Of a DNA stretch of 60,367 nucleotides, positions 26,154 to 35,902 are shown piece by piece. The notes beneath the pieces were generated by a model that searched no databases, was not told the origin of the DNA, and saw nothing but the letters and a program-made list of their open reading frames with translations. Both the position numbers and the translations under genes were made by a program. This DNA comes from Clostridia bacterium (GTDB taxonomy: Bacteria; Bacillota; Clostridia; Oscillospirales; Acutalibacteraceae). Position 1 is the stretch's first letter; each line of letters begins with the position of its first letter. The stretch spans positions 1-60,367 of the forward strand of contig JAFXLD010000035.1 in the NCBI GenBank assembly GCA_017531385.1, read 5' to 3'.

Positions 26154-27184
26154 GTAATGCTCCCGCAAAAAAAGAAAAAAAAGTGAAGACACTCAATGAC
26201 CTGATAAATAACAATAAGTTTGTGTTATTTCTTTCACTTTTAATTGCATTTATTATCTGGGTTGCGGTTGCGATGTATGCAAGCCCCGAAGAATCGTTTA
26301 CGATATACAATGTACCTATTACGATCAACACCGAAAACAGTCTTGTTGCTCAGAAAGGCTATAAGAATTTCTGGCAGAGTGATGAAAAAATAGATGTAAC
26401 GGTGACAGGTCCGAGATATCTTATAACATCTCTTACACCTGATGATATTCTTGTGTCGGCAAATCTTAATACGGTTGATTCCTCCGGTGTTTCACAACTG
26501 GCGCTTAAAGTTTCTTTAAAAGAAAACAGTCAGGATATAACAATTTCAGCACAATCAAAAACATCTGTTGATATTTATTTTGATACTGAACTTGAGAAAA
26601 AATTTGATATCCAGCTGGATCAGACGCTTATATCGGAAAAGCTGGCAGACGGTTATCAACTGAACTCTGCTGACCTTACGGTTTCATCTGTTACCCTTAA
26701 AGGTCCTGAAACTGAAATGAATAAGATCGTCAGTGTGATTGCCGATCCGCAGTACCCGGAAGATCTGCTCTTTGAAACAATAACACTTCCTGTTTCATTG
26801 AGTCTTGAGGGTGCAAATGTTTCCGAAACAGTTTCGGTAAATAAATATGTTACGTTCGTTGAGGATCATGAATATTTTGTAAAGGTCAATATTGATAAAA
26901 TGGCTGAACTGACACCCGAAGTTGTTTTTACGGGTGAACAGACAGGTGAAACAACGGTAGATTTCAATATTGATAAAATTATTGCAAAAATCGATACCGG
27001 GTTCGGTTATGACAGTGATACACTGCCTGTATTAACTGTGGATTATTCGGAACTTTCCGAGGGACAGAATGTTTATTCGGTAGATGCTTCCGAAATTGAA
27101 CTGCCGGACGGAGTAAGTCTTCCCGACAGTACATTTACATTCAATATAAAAATTACATTCAGTGCTACAAATACAGATGCCTGA
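26150..27184 (+). CDS. cdaR: CdaR (YbbR-domain regulator of CdaA)
   Basis: A 344-residue extracytoplasmic protein anchored by one N-terminal transmembrane helix (about 24-41, FVLFLSLLIAFIIWVAVAMY). Several YbbR repeats follow, for example VTGPRYLITSLTPDDI and LKGPETEMNKI. CdaR binds and modulates CdaA at the membrane. It overlaps cdaA by four bases. Confidence 0.9.
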   Translation: MSNAPAKKEKKVKTLNDLINNNKFVLFLSLLIAFIIWVAVAMYASPEESFTIYNVPITINTENSLVAQKGYKNFWQSDEKIDVTVTGPRYLITSLTPDDILVSANLNTVDSSGVSQLALKVSLKENSQDITISAQSKTSVDIYFDTELEKKFDIQLDQTLISEKLADGYQLNSADLTVSSVTLKGPETEMNKIVSVIADPQYPEDLLFETITLPVSLSLEGANVSETVSVNKYVTFVEDHEYFVKVNIDKMAELTPEVVFTGEQTGETTVDFNIDKIIAKIDTGFGYDSDTLPVLTVDYSELSEGQNVYSVDASEIELPDGVSLPDSTFTFNIKITFSATNTDA

Positions 27185-27202
27185 TGATTGGAGTGAGGGA
27201 CA

Positions 27203-28594
27203 ATGCAAAAAAGAATAGTTTCGGTTACAGCGATGCTGATTGCATTTCTGATATTTCTGAGCGGTTGTGAAGCGTTGACCCTCAATTCTCCCGAAAATCT
27301 TGTAAGACCGCCTAAACTTTCAGGTGAAGACGGTAAATTGCAGGCAGCTTTTGAAAAGGCTGTGAGTGAAAAGGGCGAATATATTCTGAAATATCCGTCT
27401 GCAGGCGAATATCGCTCAGCGTTTATCCGCTATGATTGCGATAATGACGGAAATGATGAAGCATTTGTTTTCTATTCACTCAAAGCCGAAGAAATGCTTG
27501 TACACATGTATATGCTGGATTATTCGGATAATGAATGGATTCCTATGTCGGACACACCCGGTGAGGGAAATGATGTTTATTCAATAGATTTCTGTGATCT
27601 GAACAGTGACGGGATTGATGAGATTTTCGTCGGCTGGAGTTCAATTGATTCAAAGGCAAACAAAAAGCTCTCCGTTTATTGTTCTCAGAAAAATTCACAG
27701 GAGCTCAACTACAATATCCTTGCAATTGAATCATATACAGCAATGTATACTGCTGATCTTGATTTTGACGGCGAAAAGGAAATACTGCTTGCTCTTATCA
27801 ATTCAACTTCCGATACTTATACCACCGAAGCCAGACTTCTTAAAATGTCAGAATCCGGAAATTCGGGATATCAGATAAGCGCAGTCGGTCAGGTAAGTCT
27901 GTTTTCAGGAATAACTTCAATAATGGCAATAACATCAGGAAGAGCTGACGGAAGACGATACATTTACATTGATGAAGTTGCAGGCGATGCCTACCTTACG
28001 GAAATGCTTTATTGGGACCGTGAGAACAATACTCTTGCATCGGCGATAACATTTGATGAAATTTCGGTTGCAAGCTGTCCCACAAGCCGTTCTTTGCCGC
28101 TGTTATGTAAAAACATTGACAGAGATGATGAAATAGAGATTCCTGTTACAAAGCTGATGCAGGACAGCAGTATTGTAAGAAAAAAAACACAGGGCACAGA
28201 AGTTATCACCCTGACTGAAAATGTTTATATTACAAACTGGAAAAAATTTGACGAAGGCAATTTTTTAACTGCCGACAGTTATATAAAAAATGAAGATGAC
28301 GGATTCATTATAAAATATGATGAAGAAACAATGAAGGATTGGTGCGTCAGATTTTATCCGGATGAGGGCATGTCCCAGTTTTTCCTTCTTGAAAATGCAG
28401 ATAATCCCGATGTTGATAACGAATCCGTGCTTTTGTTTACAATAAGTGCCGTTGATGTGAATGAAAATATCAGTGAGGCGACACTTCTTGAAACAGGAGA
28501 AAAACATCAGTATGCTTATAAAATCACTGAAGCAGGTGAAGAATACGGTATAACACGCAGTGAGATACTGTCATTTTTCTCCATTTCGGAATAA
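27203..28594 (+). CDS. Lipoprotein with Asp-rich calcium-loop-like repeats
   Basis: A 463-residue predicted lipoprotein: signal peptide with lipobox LSGC (Cys22). Three loops, DCDNDGNDEAFVFY, DLNSDGIDEIFVGW and DLDFDGEKEILLAL, have the DxDxDGxxE form of calcium-binding VCBS/FG-GAP-like blades, so the N-terminal two-thirds are probably a beta-propeller. It matches no enzyme I know. It sits between cdaR and a two-component system and may be the outer sensor of that system; this is inference. Confidence 0.7.
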   Translation: MQKRIVSVTAMLIAFLIFLSGCEALTLNSPENLVRPPKLSGEDGKLQAAFEKAVSEKGEYILKYPSAGEYRSAFIRYDCDNDGNDEAFVFYSLKAEEMLVHMYMLDYSDNEWIPMSDTPGEGNDVYSIDFCDLNSDGIDEIFVGWSSIDSKANKKLSVYCSQKNSQELNYNILAIESYTAMYTADLDFDGEKEILLALINSTSDTYTTEARLLKMSESGNSGYQISAVGQVSLFSGITSIMAITSGRADGRRYIYIDEVAGDAYLTEMLYWDRENNTLASAITFDEISVASCPTSRSLPLLCKNIDRDDEIEIPVTKLMQDSSIVRKKTQGTEVITLTENVYITNWKKFDEGNFLTADSYIKNEDDGFIIKYDEETMKDWCVRFYPDEGMSQFFLLENADNPDVDNESVLLFTISAVDVNENISEATLLETGEKHQYAYKITEAGEEYGITRSEILSFFSISE

Positions 28595-28610
28595 CAGGGA
28601 GTTTTTTGAA

Positions 28611-29318
28611 ATGAAACGAATATTGATTGCCGAAGACGAAACCGCAATCAGAGATTTTATTGTAATCAATCTTAAACGCAGCGGTTATGATGTCACAGAG
28701 GCATGCAACGGCAGAGAAGCTGTTGAAAAATATGATGAATGTGCAGGCGATTTTGATATTGCCTTGCTTGATATAATGATGCCTGAGATGGATGGGCTTG
28801 AAGTGTGCAAATATTTAAGACAGAAAAGCAGTACCATAGGAATTATCATGCTTACTGCAAAGTCACAGGAAATGGATAAGGTCACAGGACTTCTTGTGGG
28901 TGCCGATGATTATGTTATCAAACCGTTTTCTCCATCTGAGCTGATGGCACGTGTGGATGCTGTTTACAGACGTGTTTCGGTGAATAAAGAGCTCGCAGAT
29001 AAAAACAGGAATAACGGTGATATTGTGGTAAGCGGAGAGTTTTCATTGAATCTAAGAAGCAGAACGCTTCATAAAAATGATGAGCCCATTGAACTTACAC
29101 AGGTTGAGTTCCAGATTATGGAATATTTTATGAGCAATCCCGGAGCATCGCTTTCAAGATTTGATATTCTCAGTTATGTATGGGGCGATGCGTATTACGG
29201 CGATGAAAAAGTTGTTGACGTTAATATAAGACGTCTGAGAATGAAGATTGAAGATGATTCTTCAAACCCCGAGCATCTGACAACAGTCTGGGGAATGGGT
29301 TACAAATGGGTTCCCTAA
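28611..29318 (+). CDS. OmpR/PhoB-family response regulator
   Basis: A 235-residue regulator: receiver domain (about 1-120) with the phosphorylation site LLDIMMPE, conserved LTAKSQ and IKPF, then a winged-helix domain (about 140-233, ending TTVWGMGYKWVP). The start at 28611 is preferred; the frame runs back to 28560 inside the lipoprotein gene but family members begin MKRILIAEDE. The partner kinase follows after 24 bases. Confidence 0.93.
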   Translation: MKRILIAEDETAIRDFIVINLKRSGYDVTEACNGREAVEKYDECAGDFDIALLDIMMPEMDGLEVCKYLRQKSSTIGIIMLTAKSQEMDKVTGLLVGADDYVIKPFSPSELMARVDAVYRRVSVNKELADKNRNNGDIVVSGEFSLNLRSRTLHKNDEPIELTQVEFQIMEYFMSNPGASLSRFDILSYVWGDAYYGDEKVVDVNIRRLRMKIEDDSSNPEHLTTVWGMGYKWVP

Positions 29319-29342
29319 AAAAATAAAAAGGAGGAATACGGT

Positions 29343-30764
29343 ATGCGTACAGGCGGTATAACAAGACGATGGATTATGAATACGTTAAGCGTTATTCTGC
29401 TTATTCTTGTGATCGTCAATGTCAGTGCATCCGTATTCATCAAAAGTTATTATTACGAAATGGCTGAATCCACCATTGATTCAAAGGTGCAGAAAACAGC
29501 CGTACAGACATTTTTCAATAATTATGTTAATTCGGACAGTAATCTGTTTGCCGAAGGTGCAAGAGAATTTGCAGAAAGCTTCGGATACAGCTATCTTATG
29601 GATGTCTGGGTTGTGGACAGTAACGGAAATGTTCTTGTTTCCTCGGCAGGATTTTCGGTTGATGATTCTACCGTAATGCCTGATTTTGACAATGCCAGAA
29701 CTGCAGAAACAGGTACAGGTACATGGACAGGTCGCAACAGCCGTGGTGAAAAAATACTTGCAAAAGCTTTCACAATCACAAATTCTGACGGTTCACTGGC
29801 AGGTGCAGTCAGATTGATAGTTTCCCTTGAAGATCTTGACAGACAGCATGTTGTATACACATTATTTATAATGTTTTTGTGTATTATAGCACTGGCACTT
29901 GTTGCAGTTTCGGGCTTGTTCTTTGTCCGTTCAATCGTACGTCCTGTGGGACGGATAAACGAAACGGCAAAACTCATTGCAAAGGGTGACTTTAACGCAA
30001 GGGTTGAAAACAGTAACAGCAACGATGAAATCAGTGAGCTGTGTGACACGGTCAACTATATGTCGGAAGAAATCGCAAGAGCCGATAAAGTTAAAAACGA
30101 CTTTATTTCCACGGTATCGCACGAACTCAGGACACCTCTTACCGCAATCAAAGGCTGGGCAGAAACGATACGTGATATCGGTGATGAGGAAATGACTGCA
30201 AAAGGCATTGATGTTATCATAAGTGAATCAGACCGACTTTATAATATTGTTGAAGATCTTCTGGATTTTTCAAAAATGCAGAGCGGAAGAATGACTATGC
30301 GTTCCGAGCCTGTGGATATTGTCCGTGAGCTTGATTCTGCTATTGAGGTGTTCAGAGACCGTGCAAAGCGTGAAGGCATAACCCTTGTTTACAGCATACC
30401 CGATATTACAGCGCCGATGTCTGCAGACAGAAATCTTATAAAACAGGTTTTTGCAAATATACTTGACAATGCGTTCAAATATACGGAAAGCGGCGGCAGA
30501 GTTGCAATATTTGCAGAGAGATGTGAAGATAATCTTGTTGTATCGATAGCTGATACGGGGTGCGGAATCTCAAAAGAGGATCTGCCTCATATAACCGAAA
30601 AATTCTATAAGGCAAATATGTCCGTAAGAGGTTCGGGCATCGGTCTTGCCGTTGTTGATGAGATCATAAAACTGCATAACGGCAAGCTTGACATAGCAAG
30701 TACACAGGGTAAGGGGACTGTTGTTACAATCTTTTTACCCATTGACGATACAATTATAATATGA
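29343..30764 (+). CDS. Membrane sensor histidine kinase (HAMP)
   Basis: A 473-residue kinase: transmembrane helix 1 (about 12-34), an extracytoplasmic sensor of about 140 residues, helix 2 (TLFIMFLCIIALALVAVSG), HAMP, HisKA with phosphorylated His in STVSHELRTPL, and the ATPase with NILDNAFKYT and ADTGCGIS. The length and layout are like WalK/PhoR but no PAS domain is visible. Partner of the upstream regulator; signal unknown, possibly cell-wall related given cdaA nearby. Confidence 0.92.
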   Translation: MRTGGITRRWIMNTLSVILLILVIVNVSASVFIKSYYYEMAESTIDSKVQKTAVQTFFNNYVNSDSNLFAEGAREFAESFGYSYLMDVWVVDSNGNVLVSSAGFSVDDSTVMPDFDNARTAETGTGTWTGRNSRGEKILAKAFTITNSDGSLAGAVRLIVSLEDLDRQHVVYTLFIMFLCIIALALVAVSGLFFVRSIVRPVGRINETAKLIAKGDFNARVENSNSNDEISELCDTVNYMSEEIARADKVKNDFISTVSHELRTPLTAIKGWAETIRDIGDEEMTAKGIDVIISESDRLYNIVEDLLDFSKMQSGRMTMRSEPVDIVRELDSAIEVFRDRAKREGITLVYSIPDITAPMSADRNLIKQVFANILDNAFKYTESGGRVAIFAERCEDNLVVSIADTGCGISKEDLPHITEKFYKANMSVRGSGIGLAVVDEIIKLHNGKLDIASTQGKGTVVTIFLPIDDTIII

Positions 30765-30782
30765 TAAAAGGAATTGATGAAT

Positions 30783-31823
30783 ATGGCAGAAAATAAAGAA
30801 ATGAATCCGAGACTCGGTAAAGCAGGCGGTCAGGCTCTCATGGAGGGTATCATGATGAACGGACCTCAGGGTGCTGCAATGTCTGTAAGAAAAACAGACG
30901 GTACTATAGTGACCGTTCCAAAAGAATTCAAGCATATCCGTGACAAAGTCAAAATTCTCGGACTTCCCGTTATAAGAGGTATTGTGAACTTTATTGAATC
31001 AATGGTTCTGGGCTATAAATGTCTTATGGAATCGGCAGAACTTTCGGGACAGCTTGAGCTTGAAGAATCAGAAGAGGAGATGTCGAAGCTCGATAAATGG
31101 CTCAGCGACCATTTCGGACCGAAAATGATGGCAGTTATTTCAGGAATTGCAATGGTACTCGGCGTTGTGCTTGCATTCGGACTGTTCGTTTATGCACCGT
31201 CAAAGGTTGTCGGACTTTTTGATACTCATGTGCTGAATGATTTTATGCTCAATCATGCAATGAGACCTCTTTTTGAGGGTATTATCAGAATCGCAATCTT
31301 CATAGGTTATCTTGCAGCAGTTACAAATATGAAAGACATCAAGCGTGTTTTCATGTATCACGGTGCAGAACATAAAACAATATTCTGCTACGAAGCAGGT
31401 GAAGAGCTTACCGTTGAAAACGTCAGAAAATATTCACGTTTTCATCCCAGATGCGGCACAAGCTTTATGTTTATTATCCTTATAATAAGTATTCTCGCAT
31501 CATCAGCACTTGCAGTTGTGCTTAATATGTTCCCCGAGCTTAAAATCGGCGGTGTGCATATTCTGAATGTTGCATGGGCATGGTCTGTTATAAAAATTCT
31601 CATCATGCCTCTTGTTATGGGTGTTGGTTATGAATTTCTCAAGTTCTCAGGCAAACACGATAACAAAATCATGCGTGTTCTTATCGCTCCCGGTCTCTGG
31701 ATGCAGAGACTTACCACAAAAGAACCTGATGACAGCATGATTGAAGTCGGCATCACAGCACTGAAGGCAGTTACCGAAGGTATGCCCGAAGAACAGGCAG
31801 ACGGAGAAACAGAGAGTGACTGA
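30783..31823 (+). CDS. DUF1385 membrane protein
   Basis: A 346-residue integral membrane protein of the DUF1385 family, characteristically next to prmC. It starts near GGQALMEGIMMNGPQG, has several hydrophobic helices and the motif YHGAEHKTIFCYEAGE with HPRCGTSF, suggesting a metal site (His, Glu, Cys). Biochemical role unknown. The start at 30783 is taken because AAGGA is 10 bases upstream; 30777 is an equally in-frame ATG. It overlaps prmC by 8 bases. Confidence 0.87.
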   Translation: MAENKEMNPRLGKAGGQALMEGIMMNGPQGAAMSVRKTDGTIVTVPKEFKHIRDKVKILGLPVIRGIVNFIESMVLGYKCLMESAELSGQLELEESEEEMSKLDKWLSDHFGPKMMAVISGIAMVLGVVLAFGLFVYAPSKVVGLFDTHVLNDFMLNHAMRPLFEGIIRIAIFIGYLAAVTNMKDIKRVFMYHGAEHKTIFCYEAGEELTVENVRKYSRFHPRCGTSFMFIILIISILASSALAVVLNMFPELKIGGVHILNVAWAWSVIKILIMPLVMGVGYEFLKFSGKHDNKIMRVLIAPGLWMQRLTTKEPDDSMIEVGITALKAVTEGMPEEQADGETESD

Positions 31824-32676
31824 TATAAGAGCACTTCTGAAAGAAGCAGAAAAAAAACTTGTCACATCCGATGCACCCGATGTTGATGCTTATGAAATTT
31901 TCCGTTTTGTCACGGGTCTCGGCAGAACCGATATTCTGCTGAACCCCTGTGCCGAAATCAGCGAAGAAAAACTCTGTAAGTTTTCAGCACTTATTGAAAA
32001 ACGGGCATCGGGTTATCCTCTTCAGTATATACTGGGTGAATGGGATTTTTACGGACTGAGTTTCTTTGTCAATGAGGGGGTACTAATTCCCAGAAACGAA
32101 ACGGAGCAGATTGCCGACGAAGCCTGTAAATTTCTCAGAAACAAAAAAGATAAAATTATCTTTGATTTATGTACGGGCAGTGGTTGTATAGGTCTTTCTG
32201 TTGCAGCCAATAATCCCGATTGTAAGGTGTATCTTGCGGATATTTCACCCTTTGCGATTGAATGTGCCGAGAAAAACCGCAAAGCCCTTGCACTCAATAA
32301 TGTTCAGATCATATCATATGATATTTTCAAAGGGTTTAAGGAAAGCGGTCTGCCAACACCCGATGTGATTCTTTCAAATCCTCCTTATGTTACGAGAGAA
32401 GAATTTGAAACTTTGCAGACCGAAATATTTTATGAACCCGAAAGTGCAATAGTATGCGAGGGTGACGGACTTGATTTTTACCGCTGTCTTGCGGAAAAAT
32501 GGCTTCCGTATCTCAATGAAAACGGATTTTTTATGTTTGAAAGCGGAGAAGAACAACCCGGAAAAATAACCCAAATCATAAAACACACAACTGCTTCTGA
32601 TTTTCATGCAGAGTGTTGTGATGATATATACGGTGTGTGCCGTTTTGTAAAAGGAGGAAAAACTGATGCTTTTTGA
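31816..32676 (+). CDS. prmC: Release factor glutamine methyltransferase
   Basis: A 286-residue methyltransferase that methylates the GGQ glutamine of release factors RF1 and RF2. AdoMet motif DLCTGSGCIGLSVA and catalytic NPPY (ILSNPPYVTREEF) are present. GTG start at 31816 inside the DUF1385 gene end. prfA is not next to it in this window. Confidence 0.93.
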   Translation: MTDIRALLKEAEKKLVTSDAPDVDAYEIFRFVTGLGRTDILLNPCAEISEEKLCKFSALIEKRASGYPLQYILGEWDFYGLSFFVNEGVLIPRNETEQIADEACKFLRNKKDKIIFDLCTGSGCIGLSVAANNPDCKVYLADISPFAIECAEKNRKALALNNVQIISYDIFKGFKESGLPTPDVILSNPPYVTREEFETLQTEIFYEPESAIVCEGDGLDFYRCLAEKWLPYLNENGFFMFESGEEQPGKITQIIKHTTASDFHAECCDDIYGVCRFVKGGKTDAF

Positions 32677-33364
32677 TATTATGGATTACATCCGTGAGGG
32701 CGAATATGCACTTCTTATGATTAATCTTGCATCAATTTTATTTGTAATTTTTTGTACATTGCCCATTCATGAATATGCGCACGCATGGACAGCAGTAAAA
32801 CTCGGTGACGATACTCCGAGACTTGCGGGAAGACTGACACTCAGACCCATGGCGCATATCGACCCGATTGGTGCTCTTATGATTCTTCTTGTGGGATTCG
32901 GTTATGCAAAGCCTGTTCAGGTAAATATGCACAACCTTAAAAACGGAAGAAAGAGCTTTGCATTGGTGGCTCTTGCAGGACCGCTTTCCAATCTTATAAT
33001 GGCTCTGATTTTTACATTCTGTGAAACTGTAATTTATGTTATTGCATACAACGCAAGCATACCTGTAAATGTGTATATGGCTCTTTCAAGCTTTTTCAGC
33101 TTTGCGGCAAGTATAAATATTTCACTGGCAGTATTCAATCTTCTTCCCATACCGCCTCTTGACGGCTCAAGAATAGCAAATCTTCTGCTTCCTTCAAAAT
33201 ATTATTATACAATTATGAAGTATGAAAGATATATCATGATCGGTATGTTTGTGCTTCTTTGGACAGGTATTCTTTCAAAACCTCTGTCACTTCTTGCCGG
33301 ACTTGTGTCTGTAGGCTTTGATTTTATCACAAGATTACCGTTTTCACTTGTGGGATTGATTTGA
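32666..33364 (+). CDS. Site-2 protease family (M50) membrane metallopeptidase
   Basis: A 232-residue, multi-helix membrane zinc protease. HEYAHA (about 35-40) is the HExxH zinc motif and PPLDGSRI supplies the third ligand Asp. Small members like this usually lack PDZ domains, as here. It overlaps prmC by 11 bases and precedes scpA, a neighbour order frequent in Clostridia. Substrate unknown. Confidence 0.9.
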   Translation: MLFDIMDYIREGEYALLMINLASILFVIFCTLPIHEYAHAWTAVKLGDDTPRLAGRLTLRPMAHIDPIGALMILLVGFGYAKPVQVNMHNLKNGRKSFALVALAGPLSNLIMALIFTFCETVIYVIAYNASIPVNVYMALSSFFSFAASINISLAVFNLLPIPPLDGSRIANLLLPSKYYYTIMKYERYIMIGMFVLLWTGILSKPLSLLAGLVSVGFDFITRLPFSLVGLI

Positions 33365-33366
33365 TT

Positions 33367-34095
33367 ATGGATAAACCGCAGTATAAAACCGAGGTTTTTG
33401 AAGGGCCTCTTGATCTGCTTCTGCATCTGATTTCAAAACATAAGCTCAATATCAACGATATTCCGATTTTTGAGCTTGTGGAGCAGTATATTGCATATGT
33501 TCAGCTGATGCAGGAAGAAAATATGGAAATAGCCAGTGAATTTCTTGAAATGGCAGCAAGACTTGTTTATATAAAAACCGTGTCGCTTCTGCCTGTTTAC
33601 GAAGAAGCTGAGAATTTGAAAAAAGAGCTTACGGGTGAACTTATTGAGTATCAGACCTGTAAGATTATGGCAAAGAAGCTTTCCGAACAATCAGGTGGTA
33701 CAGACAAAATGGTCCGTATTCCCACAGAGGTTGAAGCTGACCTGACTTATTCAAGATTGCATGATGCTCTCGAGCTTTACACTGCATACATAAATGCGGC
33801 AGGCAAAAAGCTTAAAAATTTACCACCGCCGGAAGATTCATTCAAAGAAATTGTTGAAAAAGCCGTGGTTTCCGTATCGGTTAAAATAGATAATATCTAT
33901 TCTATCGTTATGAAAACGGGAAAAATCAGAGTTTTCGATGTTTTCTCAATGGCAAAGAGCCGAAGTGAGCTTGTAGCTTCATTTCTTGCGATTCTCGAAA
34001 TGGCAAAGAATAAGAAAATCCTGCTTACGGGAGAACTTGAGAACCTGAGCATTGAAATTGATTTTAATGAAGAGGAGGCTGATGAAAACGGATAA
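33367..34095 (+). CDS. scpA: Segregation and condensation protein A
   Basis: A 242-residue kleisin that with ScpB and SMC compacts and separates chromosomes. It begins KTEVFEGPLDLLLHLISKHK, the conserved SMC-head-binding start, and ends with a winged-helix part. The ATG at 33367 is preferred; a TTG at 33361 is also in frame. It overlaps scpB by 14 bases. Confidence 0.94.
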   Translation: MDKPQYKTEVFEGPLDLLLHLISKHKLNINDIPIFELVEQYIAYVQLMQEENMEIASEFLEMAARLVYIKTVSLLPVYEEAENLKKELTGELIEYQTCKIMAKKLSEQSGGTDKMVRIPTEVEADLTYSRLHDALELYTAYINAAGKKLKNLPPPEDSFKEIVEKAVVSVSVKIDNIYSIVMKTGKIRVFDVFSMAKSRSELVASFLAILEMAKNKKILLTGELENLSIEIDFNEEEADENG

Positions 34096-34657
34096 GCAAA
34101 AGTTAAAATCAGTCCTTGAAGCAGTTCTGTTTGCATCGGGAGAACCTCTCGATATAGAAAAAACAGCGAAAACGCTTCTTGTTGACAAGGAATCGATAGA
34201 AAACGTACTTTCCGAAATGACGGAAGAATATAAAAAAGACACTCACGGCATAGAGCTTCTGAATCTTGCAGGAAAGTATCAGTTTGCAACAAAAGAGGAG
34301 TTTGCTCCCGAAATCAGAGCTGTCCTGAGTATGAAAAAGAACACACCTTTGTCCTCTGCGGCATTTGAAGTTCTTGCAATAGTGGCTTACAATCAGCCCG
34401 TAACAAAAGCTTTTATCGAGCAGGTCAGAGGTGTTGACTGTTCGGGTGTTATTGCAACACTCTGTCAGAGAAATTTAATTGAGGAACACGGAAGACTTGA
34501 CTTACCCGGCAGACCTCTGCTATACTGTACAACGGATAACTTTTTGAGATGCTTTGAAATATCTTCGCTGGACGAGTTACCTGAGCTTCCCGAAAAGACG
34601 GAAAGTATAAATACAAGCGACAGTGAAGATGTTGACGGTCAGATGTCACTTATCTGA
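34082..34657 (+). CDS. scpB: Segregation and condensation protein B
   Basis: A 191-residue ScpB made of two winged helices, with the family block SSAAFEVLAIVAYNQPVTKAFIEQVRGVDC. The start at 34082 is chosen for its AGAGGAGG site; the frame extends back to 34052 without ribosome site. The C-terminal tail after residue 170 is acidic and probably disordered. Confidence 0.94.
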   Translation: MKTDKQKLKSVLEAVLFASGEPLDIEKTAKTLLVDKESIENVLSEMTEEYKKDTHGIELLNLAGKYQFATKEEFAPEIRAVLSMKKNTPLSSAAFEVLAIVAYNQPVTKAFIEQVRGVDCSGVIATLCQRNLIEEHGRLDLPGRPLLYCTTDNFLRCFEISSLDELPELPEKTESINTSDSEDVDGQMSLI

Positions 34658-34688
34658 CATACTATTATAAATAAAAGGAGGCGGTGCT

Positions 34689-35417
34689 TTGATTGTTCTT
34701 TACATACTGATCGGAATAGTGGTTCTGTTTGCACTTGTTCTGAGCATAAGAGCACATATTCATGTTGAATATGAAAAGGAATTGACAGCTTACGCAAAAT
34801 GGGCATTTATAAAAATTCCGTTGATTCCGTTTCCCGAAAAACAACCGAAACCCAAGAAGGACGAGCCTGTAAAAAAGGAAGAACCTCCTGCTGAGGAAAC
34901 TCCGAAGGAGCCTAAGCCAAAAGGACCTAATCCTTTAAAGACAATTTATGAGAATGAGCAGATACACGGAATACTTGAAATTCTGAGAAATCTTCTTGAG
35001 ATTATTGATAAATTCGGCAGACGATTAGTTAACTCCTTTGTGATAGATGAAATGTTCCTTGATATTGAGGTTACAAAGGGTGATGCGGCTCAGACTGCCG
35101 AAGAATACGGAAAAATATGCCGTACGGTATTTCCCGTAACGGGTGCTGTGTGTGCAAACTGCAATGTTAAAAAGTACTCAATTAATGTTGAACCCGATTA
35201 CATTGCAAATCCGGGTACAAGAGTGGCTTTTTCCATGGAGATTTCATTGAATCCGAGAAAACTCATTAATGCAGTTCTTGCCTTTGCATTCTCGGCTGTA
35301 TTTAAAATCGGTATCAGACTTATAAAAGACCTGAAACCGAAAACGCCCGCAGCCGTAGAACAGCAGAATACAGAAAAAACAAATGATATAAATACTATAG
35401 AGAGTGGTGCACAATAA
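34689..35417 (+). CDS. DUF2953 membrane-anchored protein
   Basis: A 242-residue protein with one N-terminal transmembrane helix, a Pro/Lys/Glu-rich linker (about 50-85) and a DUF2953 domain. TTG start at 34689 behind AAAGGAGG. Members of this family are found just ahead of ytfJ in spore formers; function unknown but probably sporulation-linked by context. It overlaps ytfJ by one base (TAATG). Confidence 0.83.
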   Translation: MIVLYILIGIVVLFALVLSIRAHIHVEYEKELTAYAKWAFIKIPLIPFPEKQPKPKKDEPVKKEEPPAEETPKEPKPKGPNPLKTIYENEQIHGILEILRNLLEIIDKFGRRLVNSFVIDEMFLDIEVTKGDAAQTAEEYGKICRTVFPVTGAVCANCNVKKYSINVEPDYIANPGTRVAFSMEISLNPRKLINAVLAFAFSAVFKIGIRLIKDLKPKTPAAVEQQNTEKTNDINTIESGAQ

Positions 35418-35836
35418 TGAAAAATCAGTCAGCAGAAAAAATTCTTGCAACAACAATCGAAAGAGTACGTGACCTTGTGGATGTAAGCACAATCGTAGGA
35501 GAGCCTATAAATGTAAGTGCAGATATCACAATCATCCCCATTTCAAAGGTTACATACGGCTTTGCATCAGGCGGTTCAGATTTCCCGTCAAAGAATAATG
35601 TTGAACTTTTCGGTGGTGGCGGTGGTGCCGGTATCACAATCAATCCCGTTGCATTCCTTGTATGTAATAAGGGTGAGGTTACAATCAAGCACATCACAGC
35701 ATCAGATAACGCTGCTGAAAGAGCTGTCAACCTTATTCCCGAAATGTTTGACAAGGTAACAAACTTTGTTGACAGACAGAAACATACTTCTGCTGTTGCA
35801 GAACCTGCTGTTGAAACAATCGTTGAAACAGAATAA
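35417..35836 (+). CDS. ytfJ: Spore protein YtfJ (GerW family)
   Basis: A 139-residue protein with the family blocks ITIIPISKVTYGFASGGSDF and a Gly-rich loop GGGGGAGITINPVAFL. GerW is needed for spore germination in Bacillus. A marker that the organism makes spores. Confidence 0.92.
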   Translation: MKNQSAEKILATTIERVRDLVDVSTIVGEPINVSADITIIPISKVTYGFASGGSDFPSKNNVELFGGGGGAGITINPVAFLVCNKGEVTIKHITASDNAAERAVNLIPEMFDKVTNFVDRQKHTSAVAEPAVETIVETE

Positions 35837-35864
35837 TTTCGTACAATACCTGTACTAAAACACT

Positions 35865-35894
35865 CCGCCGCTTACATAAATTTTATGTAGGCGG
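35865..35894 (+). promoter_or_regulatory. Hairpin overlapping the dacF ribosome site
   Basis: CCGCC (35865-35869) and GGCGG (35890-35894) close a stem with inner TACATAAA/TTTATGTA. The 3' arm forms part of GGCGGTGG, the ribosome site of the gene starting at 35903, so folding would hide it. No T-run follows, so it is not a normal terminator. Confidence 0.5.
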
Positions 35895-35902
35895 TGGTTG
35901 AT

